NCBI RefSeq assembly: GCF_016793705.1
Contig: NZ_JAEULO010000041.1
Location: 62,001-126,000 of the forward strand
Source of the DNA: Tabrizicola sp.
GTDB taxonomy: Bacteria > Pseudomonadota > Alphaproteobacteria > Rhodobacterales > Rhodobacteraceae
DNA: 64,000 nt
Reading direction: 5' to 3'
Numbering within the stretch: the first letter of the stretch is position 1; the number at the start of each line of letters is the position of its first letter. Under the pieces are notes generated by a model. It was given only the letters and a program-made list of their open reading frames with translations. It was not told the origin of the DNA and searched no databases. The position numbers were made by a program, and so were the translations under genes. Positions 42,191-51,046 of this stretch are shown one piece after another.

Positions 42191-42205
42191 TGTCCACCGT
42201 GGACA
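42191..42205. repeat. 15-bp palindrome, copy 2
   Basis: Read on the minus strand, TGTCCACGGTGGACA follows the stop codon of the 975-residue gene after 6 bases and is followed by TTTCC, GGG and TTTTTATT, so here it also looks like a terminator. The identical 15-mer follows mttB at 15172. Confidence 0.6.
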
Positions 42206-42211
42206 GCCCGA

Positions 42212-45139
42212 TCAGACCTTCGGCATCTTCAGGCTGACCAGCCGCCCGCCCTTCTGGTAGCGGACCTCGGTATCGGTGATCGCCTTCACCGTCCCCCCGT
42301 CGATCTTGTCGCCGACCTTGACCTTCTTGTACTTCCCGTTCGCCTGCCGGATCAGCGCGTACCGGCGCGAGTCGGTGCCATAGGTCCCGATCAGGTTGAT
42401 CTTCGACAGGTTGATCGCATTCGCATAGGTCGCCTGCTTCGCCACACTGGCCTTGGTCGGGATCGACGGGGCGACCTTGGTCGGCTCGGGCTCGTCAAGG
42501 TCGGCCGTTTCCTCCGGCTTCGGCGCGGGCGCGGCGGCGGCGACCTCGGTGGGGGCGACTTCCTCGACCGGGGCCGGTTCGCGGACGGCGGCGGCCACGG
42601 CTGCCTCGACCGCGGCGGAGAAGTCACGGGGGCGTTCTGCCGGCCGCATCGAGATCGCGACGATAGAGGGGTTCTGGGCTTCCAGGGCGGCAGCCTCGGC
42701 CAGCTTCGCCTCGGCCTGCGCGGTCAGCGAGGCGCCCTGCGCACCGAGGTCGGCGGCTTCGGCCGGGGCGGCCGCCGCAGCGGCGGCGGTCACACTGGCC
42801 GGACGGGCGAGGGGGCGCAGGCCCGCGAATTCGGTGGAGGTCTCGGGGGCAAGCGCCGCGTCGTCCGCCGTGGCGGGGGCAAGCCCCTCGGGCCGCGCCT
42901 TCGGGCGGAACCCCGCCATCGCCGGATCGGCGGGCGGAAGCGGTGCGTCGGCGGCCGGTTCGGTCCCGCCAGTGACCAGCGAGGCGTCGGAGACCGCGGC
43001 TGCCGCAGGTTCGGTCGCGGGGGGGGCAACGGCGGCGGCCGCCAAGGCGGCGGCCGATGCGACCTCGCTGCGCGAGGGCGGGAGCCGGGGCGGTTTCCCG
43101 GCGATCAGGAAGACCCCGTCCGGGCTGACGATCCCCTCCGGCGTCGGCTTGAGAAGGCCTTTCGCATCGAACTGGTAGACCGTTCCCGGGGCGGGGGGCG
43201 GCATCGCCGGATCGGGCAGGGCGTCGACCGCAGTGGCGAGCGCGGGCAGCGCCAGGGCGTCCAGTGCCGGGGGCGGGGCGTCCATGGCGGACAGGAAGAT
43301 CTCGTCCTGATCCTCGGTCGGGGCGGAGGCGACGGAAACATCTGTCGCGACCACCGTACCGGGCGCGGGTTCGGCCACCGGTTCGGCGGGGACGGTCGCC
43401 TCGTCGGCGAGGTCGGTCGGCGCGGGGTCGGTCGGTGCGGGGTCGGTGGCTTCGGGTTCGCTGGCTTCGGGTTGGGCCCAGATCTCGGTTTCCTCCGTCG
43501 CCGCTGCGGCCTCCTCGCCCCCCATGTTTACCGGCAGGCTTTCGGTCGCAAGATCCCCCGCATCGGCCAGCGTCGCACCTTCGGCCTCGGGGATCGGATC
43601 GGTCATCCCCTCGGGGTCCTGCATGTCGGCCAGCATCTCGTCATCGACGCCCGGCACCTGATCGGTGACGGCGGCCTCGTCCACGGTGGCCGCGCTGCCA
43701 TTGCCGCCCATGAAATAGGAGGCCCAGGCCGCGACCAGCGCCAGAAACAGGAGGAGCAGGGCGACCATGACCAGGAAGACGGTGCCGGTCCGTTTCTTCG
43801 CCGGAGCCATGGTGCCGAAGGTGCCGCCGGGGCGGGCCGGCGATTTCACCGTGGTCGGGCCTGCCACTGCCGGGCGCGGGATCTCGCCGCCCTTGAGCTT
43901 GGGTTTGGCACGGGTCCCGGGGATGGTCGGCGCGGTGACCATGCCGGGGAAGCCCTTCGATGCCGTCGGCCGGGCGACCGCCGCGGTGCGGCCCGCAGCA
44001 GCCGGGCGGGTCACGCCTTCGACCGGGCGACCGATGGCATCACCGGCGGCAGCGCGGCGGCTGGCGAAGGCGACCATCGCCGCCGAGGGCGGAGCCGGAG
44101 GGAGGTCATCGTCGAGATCGTCGATGATCCCCTTCCGCGCCGCAGCGGCGGACGGGGCGCTGTCTTCGGGTTCGGGAAAGGCTGCGCTGTCGGTGACATG
44201 CGCGAAGGGGGCTTCCTCGGGGTCGGGCAAAGCCTCGGTCCGGGGCGTGGCGGCCGGTCTTTCGGTGACGACGGGCCCCGGAGCATCATCGACCGGCGCA
44301 TCATCGGCCAGGGCGGCTTCAAGATCGCGAAGGGTGGCGGCATCCATCCCGTCGTCCCCAACCGCCTCCACGGGCGCAGGTTCGGGCGCGGCAGGGGCTG
44401 GCTTGGGGGCGGGTTCGGGCTCGGGAGGCTCGGCGTTCAGCGCCTCCTCCAGGCCGGGCAGAGGCTCTTCCTCGACAGGGGGCTCGACTGCGAGCGCCGG
44501 TTCGGCTTCGGGTTCCGCCTCGACCACCACCTCGGCCACCGGTTCGACGGCGGGGGTGTCGGCGAGAGCCGCAGGCTCGGCCTTCGGCAATTCCCGATGC
44601 AGGATCGCCACCGGGTCGCGATCGCGCTCGACCGTCTCGTCCTCGGCCAGGATGCCTGCCGCGGCGGCGGTCGGGCCGAACCAGGGCTCGCCGACGAAGC
44701 TGCCCTCCTCGGGGATGGCGACGAAGGAGACCGGGTTCAGCCGGTGCTCGACCGCGAAACCCTCGGCCTGGTCGAGCGTTTCCCGCGCGATGACGGCGAC
44801 CTTGACCGTCGCGCCCTTGCCGGACCAGTCGAACGCCAGGTCGTCCACCTCATAGGGGGTGCGGCCTTCCAGCGCGGCGGCGATCTGGCGGCGCTTCTCG
44901 TCGCGGCTGGGGCCGGGGGCGTGGATCTCGGTGTAGAGAATCTGGGCGTTTGGCAGGATCAGCTTGGTCGCCACCCCCAGCGGTGACAACCCCAGCGCCG
45001 TCTTGCGCAGATAGTCCAGCGCCTCGCCCAGATCGGGGGCGTCGAAGGCCACCTCGCCGATCGAGAGCCAGCCCTTCGGGGTCCGGTGCAGAAGCCCGAT
45101 GGTGTCGCGGGTCAGGTCAAGTGCAAATGTCGGTTTCAT
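42212..45139 (-). CDS. large single-pass protein with GspL-like N-terminus and GspC/PilP-like C-terminus
   Basis: A 975-residue protein not assigned to a named family. Residues 1-150 resemble the cytoplasmic domain of GspL (RRQIAAALEGRTPYEVDDLAFDW, then VAVIARETLD and NPVSFVAIPEE). About 155-445 is a Pro/Ala/Glu-rich disordered linker. A single membrane helix lies at about 453-476 (TVFLVMVALLLLFLALVAAW). Another long low-complexity region follows, and the last 85 residues (YANAINLSKINLIGTYGTDSRRYALI, then KVGDKIDGGTVKAITD) look like the periplasmic homology region of GspC or PilP. No other secretion or pilus genes are nearby. Confidence 0.75.
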   Translation of the reverse strand: MKPTFALDLTRDTIGLLHRTPKGWLSIGEVAFDAPDLGEALDYLRKTALGLSPLGVATKLILPNAQILYTEIHAPGPSRDEKRRQIAAALEGRTPYEVDDLAFDWSGKGATVKVAVIARETLDQAEGFAVEHRLNPVSFVAIPEEGSFVGEPWFGPTAAAAGILAEDETVERDRDPVAILHRELPKAEPAALADTPAVEPVAEVVVEAEPEAEPALAVEPPVEEEPLPGLEEALNAEPPEPEPAPKPAPAAPEPAPVEAVGDDGMDAATLRDLEAALADDAPVDDAPGPVVTERPAATPRTEALPDPEEAPFAHVTDSAAFPEPEDSAPSAAAARKGIIDDLDDDLPPAPPSAAMVAFASRRAAAGDAIGRPVEGVTRPAAAGRTAAVARPTASKGFPGMVTAPTIPGTRAKPKLKGGEIPRPAVAGPTTVKSPARPGGTFGTMAPAKKRTGTVFLVMVALLLLFLALVAAWASYFMGGNGSAATVDEAAVTDQVPGVDDEMLADMQDPEGMTDPIPEAEGATLADAGDLATESLPVNMGGEEAAAATEETEIWAQPEASEPEATDPAPTDPAPTDLADEATVPAEPVAEPAPGTVVATDVSVASAPTEDQDEIFLSAMDAPPPALDALALPALATAVDALPDPAMPPPAPGTVYQFDAKGLLKPTPEGIVSPDGVFLIAGKPPRLPPSRSEVASAAALAAAAVAPPATEPAAAAVSDASLVTGGTEPAADAPLPPADPAMAGFRPKARPEGLAPATADDAALAPETSTEFAGLRPLARPASVTAAAAAAAPAEAADLGAQGASLTAQAEAKLAEAAALEAQNPSIVAISMRPAERPRDFSAAVEAAVAAAVREPAPVEEVAPTEVAAAAPAPKPEETADLDEPEPTKVAPSIPTKASVAKQATYANAINLSKINLIGTYGTDSRRYALIRQANGKYKKVKVGDKIDGGTVKAITDTEVRYQKGGRLVSLKMPKV

Positions 45140-45300
45140 GTCGCGGGTCTAGCACGGATCTTGGAAGTGCTGGAACGTGCCCCAGCCGGATGCCGCTTTA
45201 CTAAAGCAGCTTTTCGCCGAAGGGAAGGAAAACGGCCAAGGAAGCCATTGCGGCGCGCGTCACAGATGCGAAATGTCGCGCAAATTGCAAGGAGACCCCG

Positions 45301-45996
45301 ATGCGTGTTCTGTCTGCCCTGATCCTGTCCACCGCGCTGGCCCTGCCGCTGGCGGCCCCCGCCCTTGCCGAGGATGCCATGACCCGAACCATCAGCGTGA
45401 CCGGCACCGGCACGATCGAGGCCGCTCCCGACATGGCCACCCTGATGATCGGCGTGACCACGCAGGGCGCGACCGCTGCCGAGGCGCTGGCTGCGAACTC
45501 CAAGGCGACCGACGCGGTGATTGCCCGGCTGACCGCCTCGGGGATCGAGGCGCGGGACATGCAGACCTCGAACCTGTCGATCAACCCGAACTGGACCGGA
45601 TATGACAGCTCGACCCCGACGATCTCTGGCTATGTCGCCTCGAACATGCTGACGGTGCGGGTCCGGGCGCTGGACACGACCGGAACCGTGCTGGACGCGG
45701 CGGTGGCGGACGGGGCCAATACGCTGAACGGCATGACCTTCGGCCTTGCCGACCCCGAACCGGCCTATAACGAGGCCCGCAAGGAGGCGGTCGCCGATGC
45801 CCGCGCCAAGGCCGAGCTTCTGGCGATGGCGGCGGGTGTGAAACTGGGACAGGTCCTGTCGATCTCGGACGCGGGCGCGATGACCGATCCGGCGCCGATG
45901 TACCGCGAGGCGGTCTCGGCTGCGGCGCCGCCGGTGTTGGGCGGCGAGCTTGGCCTGGTGGCCAATGTCGCGGTCACCTGGGAGATCGCCGAGTAG
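45301..45996 (+). CDS. SIMPL domain (DUF541) periplasmic protein
   Basis: A 231-residue exported protein with a signal peptide (residues 1-23, ending ALA) and a SIMPL domain (ISVTGTGTIEAAPDMATLMIGV at the start, then YNEARKEAVADARAKAELLA near 150). Bacterial members (such as BP26 and YggE) form periplasmic oligomers and are linked to oxidative stress. It is divergent from the 975-residue gene across 161 bp. ATG 45301 follows AAGGAGACCCCG. Confidence 0.92.
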   Translation: MRVLSALILSTALALPLAAPALAEDAMTRTISVTGTGTIEAAPDMATLMIGVTTQGATAAEALAANSKATDAVIARLTASGIEARDMQTSNLSINPNWTGYDSSTPTISGYVASNMLTVRVRALDTTGTVLDAAVADGANTLNGMTFGLADPEPAYNEARKEAVADARAKAELLAMAAGVKLGQVLSISDAGAMTDPAPMYREAVSAAAPPVLGGELGLVANVAVTWEIAE

Positions 45997-46115
45997 GATG
46001 GCACAACCCGGCGTCAAGGGGCGGAAATCACCCGGATTCCGCCGGTTTCCGTCATGATTTGGCCCAAGTCGCCGGGCAATCTCGCGGCAAGAGAAGAAGG
46101 CAGGAGCAGTTCCCC

Positions 46116-47261
46116 ATGATCCGCGGACCGATCAGCTTGTTGATCGTCGGTGCCATCATGCTTGCCGGGGTCGCCCTGGTGTCGCTCGGGCCTCAGGCTT
46201 TCGAGCGCTATCTTCCCGACCGGGTGATGGCGCTGCTGGACGGCGGTCTTGGCGGGACGTTCGGCAGCGGTCGGCGGTCGGGCGACAGCCCCGCCGACCT
46301 TCTGGAGGACGGGCCCGACGGCCTGGTCGCGCGCGGGCCGATCGCGGCGCTGGCGGGGAACCGTCCGGTCTTCGTCGCGGATGTGATTGACGGCTACAGC
46401 ACGCGCGTGGCGTCGGACATCCCGGCCGAGATCACCACGATCCGGCCGATTTCGGGCTGCCGGCTGACGCCGCCGCTTGCGGGCACCGTCGTTGGCCATG
46501 TGACCGCCGAGGAGACCGGGCTGCGGCTTGCCTTCCTGACTTATGATGACAGCGACCTCGCCGCCGCCGTGCAGGGCTTCGTCGACCGCTACCGCGAAAG
46601 CGGCCTGGCCTCGCCCGGTGACGGATCGGAACTGGCCTACGAGGCCTATGACGTGGCGGTCACGGAAACCCGTGCGCCGGTCTATCTGGTGCTGGAAAAC
46701 GCCCGTGGCAACCGGATCTGGAACATCCATCTCGCGCCCGGCGCCCGGATTGAACGGGTGATCCTGTTGGGTGGCGCACATGCGGGGGTGGCGAACCTGG
46801 ATCCCGTGGTCCCGGTCGAGGTGCTGCCGGGCGACGCGCTGGCCGCCTGCGGGATCGCTCCCGCCTATCCGCTGAACCCCGGCCATCGTTTCTTCGAGGT
46901 GCTGAAGGCCGGGTCCGCCAGCGACAAGGCCGCGGCGGAAGCGAAACTTGCGGTGATGCAGGACCGGATCGCAGCCTACAACAGCTGGTTCCGCGACAGT
47001 TTCGGGGCGCCTGCGGATGAAACCCGCGCGGGCTTTGCGGGGGGCACCGTCTCGGTCGTCGGGCCGCAGCCCGGCGCGGCAGAGCCGAAGGCGGTCTATG
47101 CCAGGGTCCAGGGTGCACAGATACGGTTGACCCAGGACAGCTATTTCGAGATCCGCGGCCAGGTGGCCAAGGGCGAGGATTTCGCCGGCCGGGTCAGGGC
47201 TATCGCCGCCAGTTTCGCCTTCGGCGACCTGAAGACCATACGCCAGGGGGTCGCGTTCTGA
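46116..47261 (+). CDS. membrane-anchored hypothetical protein
   Basis: A 381-residue protein with an N-terminal hydrophobic anchor (about residues 5-25, ISLLIVGAIMLAGVALVSLG) and an otherwise periplasmic, soluble-looking sequence without a recognised domain. AGGAG is present a few bases before ATG 46116. The stop overlaps the ATG of the next gene by one base (TGATG), so the two are translationally coupled and their products may interact. Confidence 0.75.
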   Translation: MIRGPISLLIVGAIMLAGVALVSLGPQAFERYLPDRVMALLDGGLGGTFGSGRRSGDSPADLLEDGPDGLVARGPIAALAGNRPVFVADVIDGYSTRVASDIPAEITTIRPISGCRLTPPLAGTVVGHVTAEETGLRLAFLTYDDSDLAAAVQGFVDRYRESGLASPGDGSELAYEAYDVAVTETRAPVYLVLENARGNRIWNIHLAPGARIERVILLGGAHAGVANLDPVVPVEVLPGDALAACGIAPAYPLNPGHRFFEVLKAGSASDKAAAEAKLAVMQDRIAAYNSWFRDSFGAPADETRAGFAGGTVSVVGPQPGAAEPKAVYARVQGAQIRLTQDSYFEIRGQVAKGEDFAGRVRAIAASFAFGDLKTIRQGVAF

Positions 47262-48049
47262 TGCTGCGGGTTCTGATCGGCACGGGGCTTTTGCTGATGG
47301 CCGTGGGCTTCGGAGCCGCGGGTTGGCAATACTGGCAGACGCTGCCGAAGGCAGCTGTGGCAGAAGAAGCCGCCACCGCAACCCCGGTCCCCCCCCTTCC
47401 CGCGCGGCAGAGCTGGCTGATCTCGCCCACCGGCGGGCTGGTGCCGCAGGCCGACGTTCAGGCCTATCTGGCACAGGAGCGTTTCGTACCTGCCCGGACG
47501 CTGCGCGTCGTCCGCCAGGCGAAGCTTGCCGACCTGCTGGTGGGGGAAGAGAAGCTGCCTGACGCCCCCTTTCTTGAGGTGCTGGCCGACATCCGCGCGC
47601 CCAAGGTCGGCGATGGGCTGTGCCAGGTGCTCCTGGACGCGATCGCCCGGGACTGCGCGGTGAATGCGGCGCGGGTGGTCGAGGGCAGTGTCGATCCGGC
47701 GGTCGGGACCGCGATGTTCCAGTTGGAACTGGTGTTCCGCTTGCAGGACGACGGGACCGAGCTGCCCGATCTCGCCACGCGGGTGTTGCACACCGACCGG
47801 GTGACGCTTGACATGGAAGCCGGGGTGGAGGGCACCGAAAGCCCCGATTCCGCGCTGAAGGCCCTGCTCGAGACCATCGGCACGGCCTGCGGTGCCCCGG
47901 ACGTTGCCGAGATCTGTCGTCCGTTGCGGTTGACGCTCGACTGGGCGCCGGATCGGCCGGTCTCGGCGGGGGCCGAGGTTGCGTGGCTCGCCCCCTTGCC
48001 GAAGGGCATGTTCGTGGCCCCGCCGCTGGACCCCGCCACAGGGGGCTAG
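47261..48049 (+). CDS. membrane-anchored hypothetical protein, partner of the preceding gene
   Basis: A 262-residue protein with an N-terminal membrane segment (about 4-26, VLIGTGLLLMAVGFGAAGWQYW), a Pro/Ala linker and a periplasmic domain with paired cysteines (DGLCQVLLDAIARDCAV; TACGAPDVAEICRPL) that could form disulfides. No family is recognised. It shares topology with its upstream partner and is coupled to it. It is convergent with metY. Confidence 0.75.
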   Translation: MLRVLIGTGLLLMAVGFGAAGWQYWQTLPKAAVAEEAATATPVPPLPARQSWLISPTGGLVPQADVQAYLAQERFVPARTLRVVRQAKLADLLVGEEKLPDAPFLEVLADIRAPKVGDGLCQVLLDAIARDCAVNAARVVEGSVDPAVGTAMFQLELVFRLQDDGTELPDLATRVLHTDRVTLDMEAGVEGTESPDSALKALLETIGTACGAPDVAEICRPLRLTLDWAPDRPVSAGAEVAWLAPLPKGMFVAPPLDPATGG

Positions 48050-48065
48050 GCGGCGGATCTCGCGG

Positions 48066-49355
48066 TCAGGCCGTGGCCTTGGCCAGCGCCTGATCGAGAT
48101 CGGCGATGATGTCGCGCACGTCCTCGATCCCGATCGACAGGCGCACCGAATCCGGCGCGGCCCCGGCCTTGACCTGCGCCTCTTCCGTCAGCTGCCGGTG
48201 CGTTGTCGAGGCCGGATGGATGATCAAGGACCGCGTGTCGCCCAGGTTCGCGACATGGCTGAAGAGCTTCACATTGTCGATGAGCCTGACGCAGGCCTCG
48301 TAGCCGCCCTTGATCGTGAAGGTGAAGAGCGCCCCGGGACCCTTCGGCGTGATCATCTTGCCCAGATGGTAATAGGCCGAGGACTTCAGGCCCGGATAGG
48401 TGACGCTGCCGACCCGCGGATCCTGCTCCAGCCATTCCGCGACGATCTGCGCATTCTCGACATGGCGCTGCATCCGCAGGGACAGGGTCTCGATCCCCAT
48501 CAGCGTGTAATGCGCGCCCTGCGGGTTCATCGTCATGCCTAGGTCGCGCAGGCCGATGGCGATGGAGTGGAAGGTATAGGCCATGTTGCCCAGCGTCGGG
48601 TGGAAGACGAGGCCGTGATAGGCGGGTTCGGGCTGCGAGAGCGAGGGGAACTTGTCGTCCGCCGACCAGTTGAACTTGCCGGAGTCGACCACGATCCCGC
48701 CGGTCACGGTGCCGTTGCCGGTCAGGTATTTGGTGGCCGAATGGACGACGAGGGTCGCCCCCATCTCGATCGGGCGGCAGAGATAGGGCGTGGCGGTGGT
48801 GTTGTCGACGATCAGCGGGATACCCGCTTGGGTTGCGACGCGGGCGATGGCGGGGATGTCCGAAAGCGCGCCGCCCGGGTTGCAGATTGTCTCGCAGAAC
48901 AGCGCCCGGGTGTCGCCGTCGATGGCTTTCTCGATCTCTTTCGGGTCGTCGAAGTCGACGAACTTCGCCGACCAGCCGAACTTGCGGATCGTGTTCGAGA
49001 ACTGCTGGATCGTGCCGCCGTAGAGCCGGGTCGAGGCGACAACGTTCCGCCCCGGCTGCATCAGCGGGAAAAGCGCCATGATCTGCGCGGCGTGGCCCGA
49101 AGAGCAGGCGATGGCCCCGGCCCCGCCTTCAAGCGCGCAAACCCGGTTCGCCAGCGCCGAGACGGTGGGGTTGGTCAGGCGGGAATAGATGTAGCCGATT
49201 TCCTGAAGATTGAAGAGCTTGGCCGCGTGGTCGGCATCGCGGAAGACGAAGGCGGTGCTCTGGTAGATCGGCACCTGCCGGGCGCCGGTGGCAGTGTCCG
49301 GCGCGGTGCCGGCATGGACGGCGAGGGTGTCGAAGCCGAGGGGATGGTCGGTCAT
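48066..49355 (-). CDS. metY: O-acetylhomoserine aminocarboxypropyltransferase / sulfhydrylase
   Basis: A 429-residue PLP enzyme of the Cys/Met metabolism family that turns O-acetylhomoserine and sulfide into homocysteine. The PLP lysine is in HSATKYLTGNG (near residue 207), YSRLTNPT near residue 58 and SSGHAAQ near residue 86 are the PLP phosphate and substrate regions, and CETICNPGG is near 150. AGGAGG precedes ATG 49355. No SAM-II riboswitch was recognised upstream. Confidence 0.94.
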   Translation of the reverse strand: MTDHPLGFDTLAVHAGTAPDTATGARQVPIYQSTAFVFRDADHAAKLFNLQEIGYIYSRLTNPTVSALANRVCALEGGAGAIACSSGHAAQIMALFPLMQPGRNVVASTRLYGGTIQQFSNTIRKFGWSAKFVDFDDPKEIEKAIDGDTRALFCETICNPGGALSDIPAIARVATQAGIPLIVDNTTATPYLCRPIEMGATLVVHSATKYLTGNGTVTGGIVVDSGKFNWSADDKFPSLSQPEPAYHGLVFHPTLGNMAYTFHSIAIGLRDLGMTMNPQGAHYTLMGIETLSLRMQRHVENAQIVAEWLEQDPRVGSVTYPGLKSSAYYHLGKMITPKGPGALFTFTIKGGYEACVRLIDNVKLFSHVANLGDTRSLIIHPASTTHRQLTEEAQVKAGAAPDSVRLSIGIEDVRDIIADLDQALAKATA

Positions 49356-49725
49356 GGGGTCCTCCTGTGGGTTGGCGTGAGGGTAGGGGAGGAAGCCGAG
49401 CGTGGCAACGGGGAGCTGCTTGCGGTGCGTCGGCTCGGGGGATTTGGGAAATCAATGGCTTGTGCGGGCGCGCTCCGTCGCCCGCGGGATAGGGGAAGCG
49501 CAGGACCAGATGGCCTTTCCGCAGCACGAAGCAAGTCTTGCTGCCGATCATCACTTCCGCCGTCTCGCCGCCCTTGCAGATCACCACGGTCATCTTTCCG
49601 GCAGAGCCGCAGCAACAGGTCAGCCGGGCCTCGACCTCCGGCAGAAACCCTTCGATCACCCTGCCGCAGCCTCGGATGGGCGGACCGAGTCGGTCAAGCG
49701 TCGCGGTGTCGGGCGACTGCGTCAC
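49129..49725 (-). CDS. possible small cysteine-rich protein whose frame runs into metY
   Basis: A frame that starts at GTG 49725, overlapping the benE stop (GTGA), which suggests coupled translation. The first 80 or so residues look like protein (FLPEVEARLTCCCGSAGKM, then VVICKGGETAEVMIGSKTCFVLRKGHLVLRFPYP). The rest, from about residue 85, is Arg/Pro-rich and overlaps metY by 227 bases in another frame, so that part is doubtful. It may be a real short gene that lost its stop by a frameshift. No family is recognised. Confidence 0.35.
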   Translation of the reverse strand: MTQSPDTATLDRLGPPIRGCGRVIEGFLPEVEARLTCCCGSAGKMTVVICKGGETAEVMIGSKTCFVLRKGHLVLRFPYPAGDGARPHKPLISQIPRADAPQAAPRCHARLPPLPSRQPTGGPHDRPSPRLRHPRRPCRHRAGHCHRRPAGADLPEHRLRLPRCRPRGQALQSSGNRLHLFPPDQPHRLGAGEPGLRA

Positions 49726-50870
49726 GTTGGCCGGCGGCGCGCATGCTCCAGCGCCCAGACCGCGAGGCCGACCATCAGACCCCAGAAGGCCGCGCCGATG
49801 CCGAAGGCGGCCATGCCGGAAGCGGTCGTGACAAGGGTCAGCGTCGCGGGCAGGCGCTGGTCAGCCTGCGTGAAGGCAGCGGTCAGGGCGCCCATCAATG
49901 GTGACAGAAGCGCGAGGGCGACGAGAGCCGCGACCACAGGGGCAGGAAGGCCTGCGAGAAGTTGCAGCACGGTCGGGCTGAGGAGGCCGAGGAGCAGCCA
50001 GGCCCCGGCATAGGCAAGGCCGACGATCCAGCGGCGGTCCTTGTCGGGATGCACGTCCGGTCCAAGGCAGATCGCGGCGGTGATCGCGGCCATGCTGACG
50101 GTGTGGGCGCCGAAGAAGGCCGTGACGGCGGAGATGAGACCGGTGGTGGTGAGGGCGGCGCTGACCGGCGGCTCGTAGCCCGCAGCACGCAGCGTGGCGA
50201 AGCCGGGCAGGTTCTGCGAGGCCATGGTGACGAGGTAGAGTGGCAGGCCAAGGCCGAGGATCACGCCGGGACGGAACTCCGGGGCGGTGAAGTCGAGGAG
50301 GGGCGCCGAGAGGCGGAGGGTGGAAAGGTCGGACCCGGTAAGTAGCGCCAGCACGATGCCGGTTGCGAAGGCGGCGAGTGTCGCCATCGCGGGATTCCAC
50401 AGCCGGACCACGAGGAAGACCGCGACCATCGGCAGCACCAGGGCAGGCAGGTCCTGCGCGGCTGTTGCGCCCTTCAGGCAGAAGGGGAGGAGCACCCCGG
50501 CCAGCATTCCGGCGGCGATGCCGTCGGGGATGCGGGCGACCAGCGCGCCCATAGGACGGAGCAGCCCCGTTGCGGCGATGAGAAGGCCCGCGACAACGAA
50601 GGCACCGACGCCCTCGGAGAAGCTGATGCCGGAGGTGGCAGCGATCAGTGCGGCGCCCGGCGTGGACCAGGCGAGGACGACGGGAACCTTGCTGCGCCAG
50701 GACAGCAGGGCAGAGCCGAACGCCTTGCCGATGCAGATGGCGAGAAGCCAGCTTGCCGTCTGTGCAGGCGTCGCCCCAAGCGCGGTGGCGGCGGCGAGGA
50801 TGATGGCGACCGAGGCGGCATAGCCCACCAGTGCAGCCACGGTGGCGGCAGAAAGGACCGAGGCCCGCAT
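49722..50870 (-). CDS. benzoate/H+ symporter family transporter (BenE-like)
   Basis: A 382-residue membrane protein with about 11 hydrophobic segments. The family patterns are VPVVLAWSTPGAALIA near residue 75, IPDGIAAGMLAGVLLPF near 125 and LGLGLPLYLVTMASQNLPGF near 210. BenE proteins import benzoate, but the true substrate here is unknown, and no benzoate genes are nearby. The start was set at ATG 50870 (MRASVLSAATVAAL). Confidence 0.88.
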   Translation of the reverse strand: MRASVLSAATVAALVGYAASVAIILAAATALGATPAQTASWLLAICIGKAFGSALLSWRSKVPVVLAWSTPGAALIAATSGISFSEGVGAFVVAGLLIAATGLLRPMGALVARIPDGIAAGMLAGVLLPFCLKGATAAQDLPALVLPMVAVFLVVRLWNPAMATLAAFATGIVLALLTGSDLSTLRLSAPLLDFTAPEFRPGVILGLGLPLYLVTMASQNLPGFATLRAAGYEPPVSAALTTTGLISAVTAFFGAHTVSMAAITAAICLGPDVHPDKDRRWIVGLAYAGAWLLLGLLSPTVLQLLAGLPAPVVAALVALALLSPLMGALTAAFTQADQRLPATLTLVTTASGMAAFGIGAAFWGLMVGLAVWALEHARRRPT

Positions 50871-50951
50871 GTCGGCTTCCCAGGCGATTGGCGTTGCGGG
50901 ACTATTCCGTGTGAGGGGGCGGGCTGCAAGGGGGAGCGAGGAAAGAAAGGC

Positions 50952-50982
50952 GGCGACCCCAGGGAGGAGGAAAGGGGCCGCG
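50952..50982 (-). terminator. last cuckoo hairpin acting as terminator
   Basis: In the minus direction the final hairpin (GCGGCCCC, a loop with CCTCCTCCC, then GGGGTCGC) is followed by CGCC and TTTCTTTCC. The T-rich tail fits a Rho-independent end of the DUF1127-sRNA transcript. Confidence 0.5.
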
Positions 50983-51046
50983 CGCCAAGATCGGCGCACC
51001 CCGGGAGGAGGATGGGGCGTCCGATGCCGTTCGGGCGATCAGCCCG

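Noticed and set aside
49356..49460. SAM-II riboswitch before metY
   Set aside because: The short conserved SAM-II core could not be recognised in the leader.
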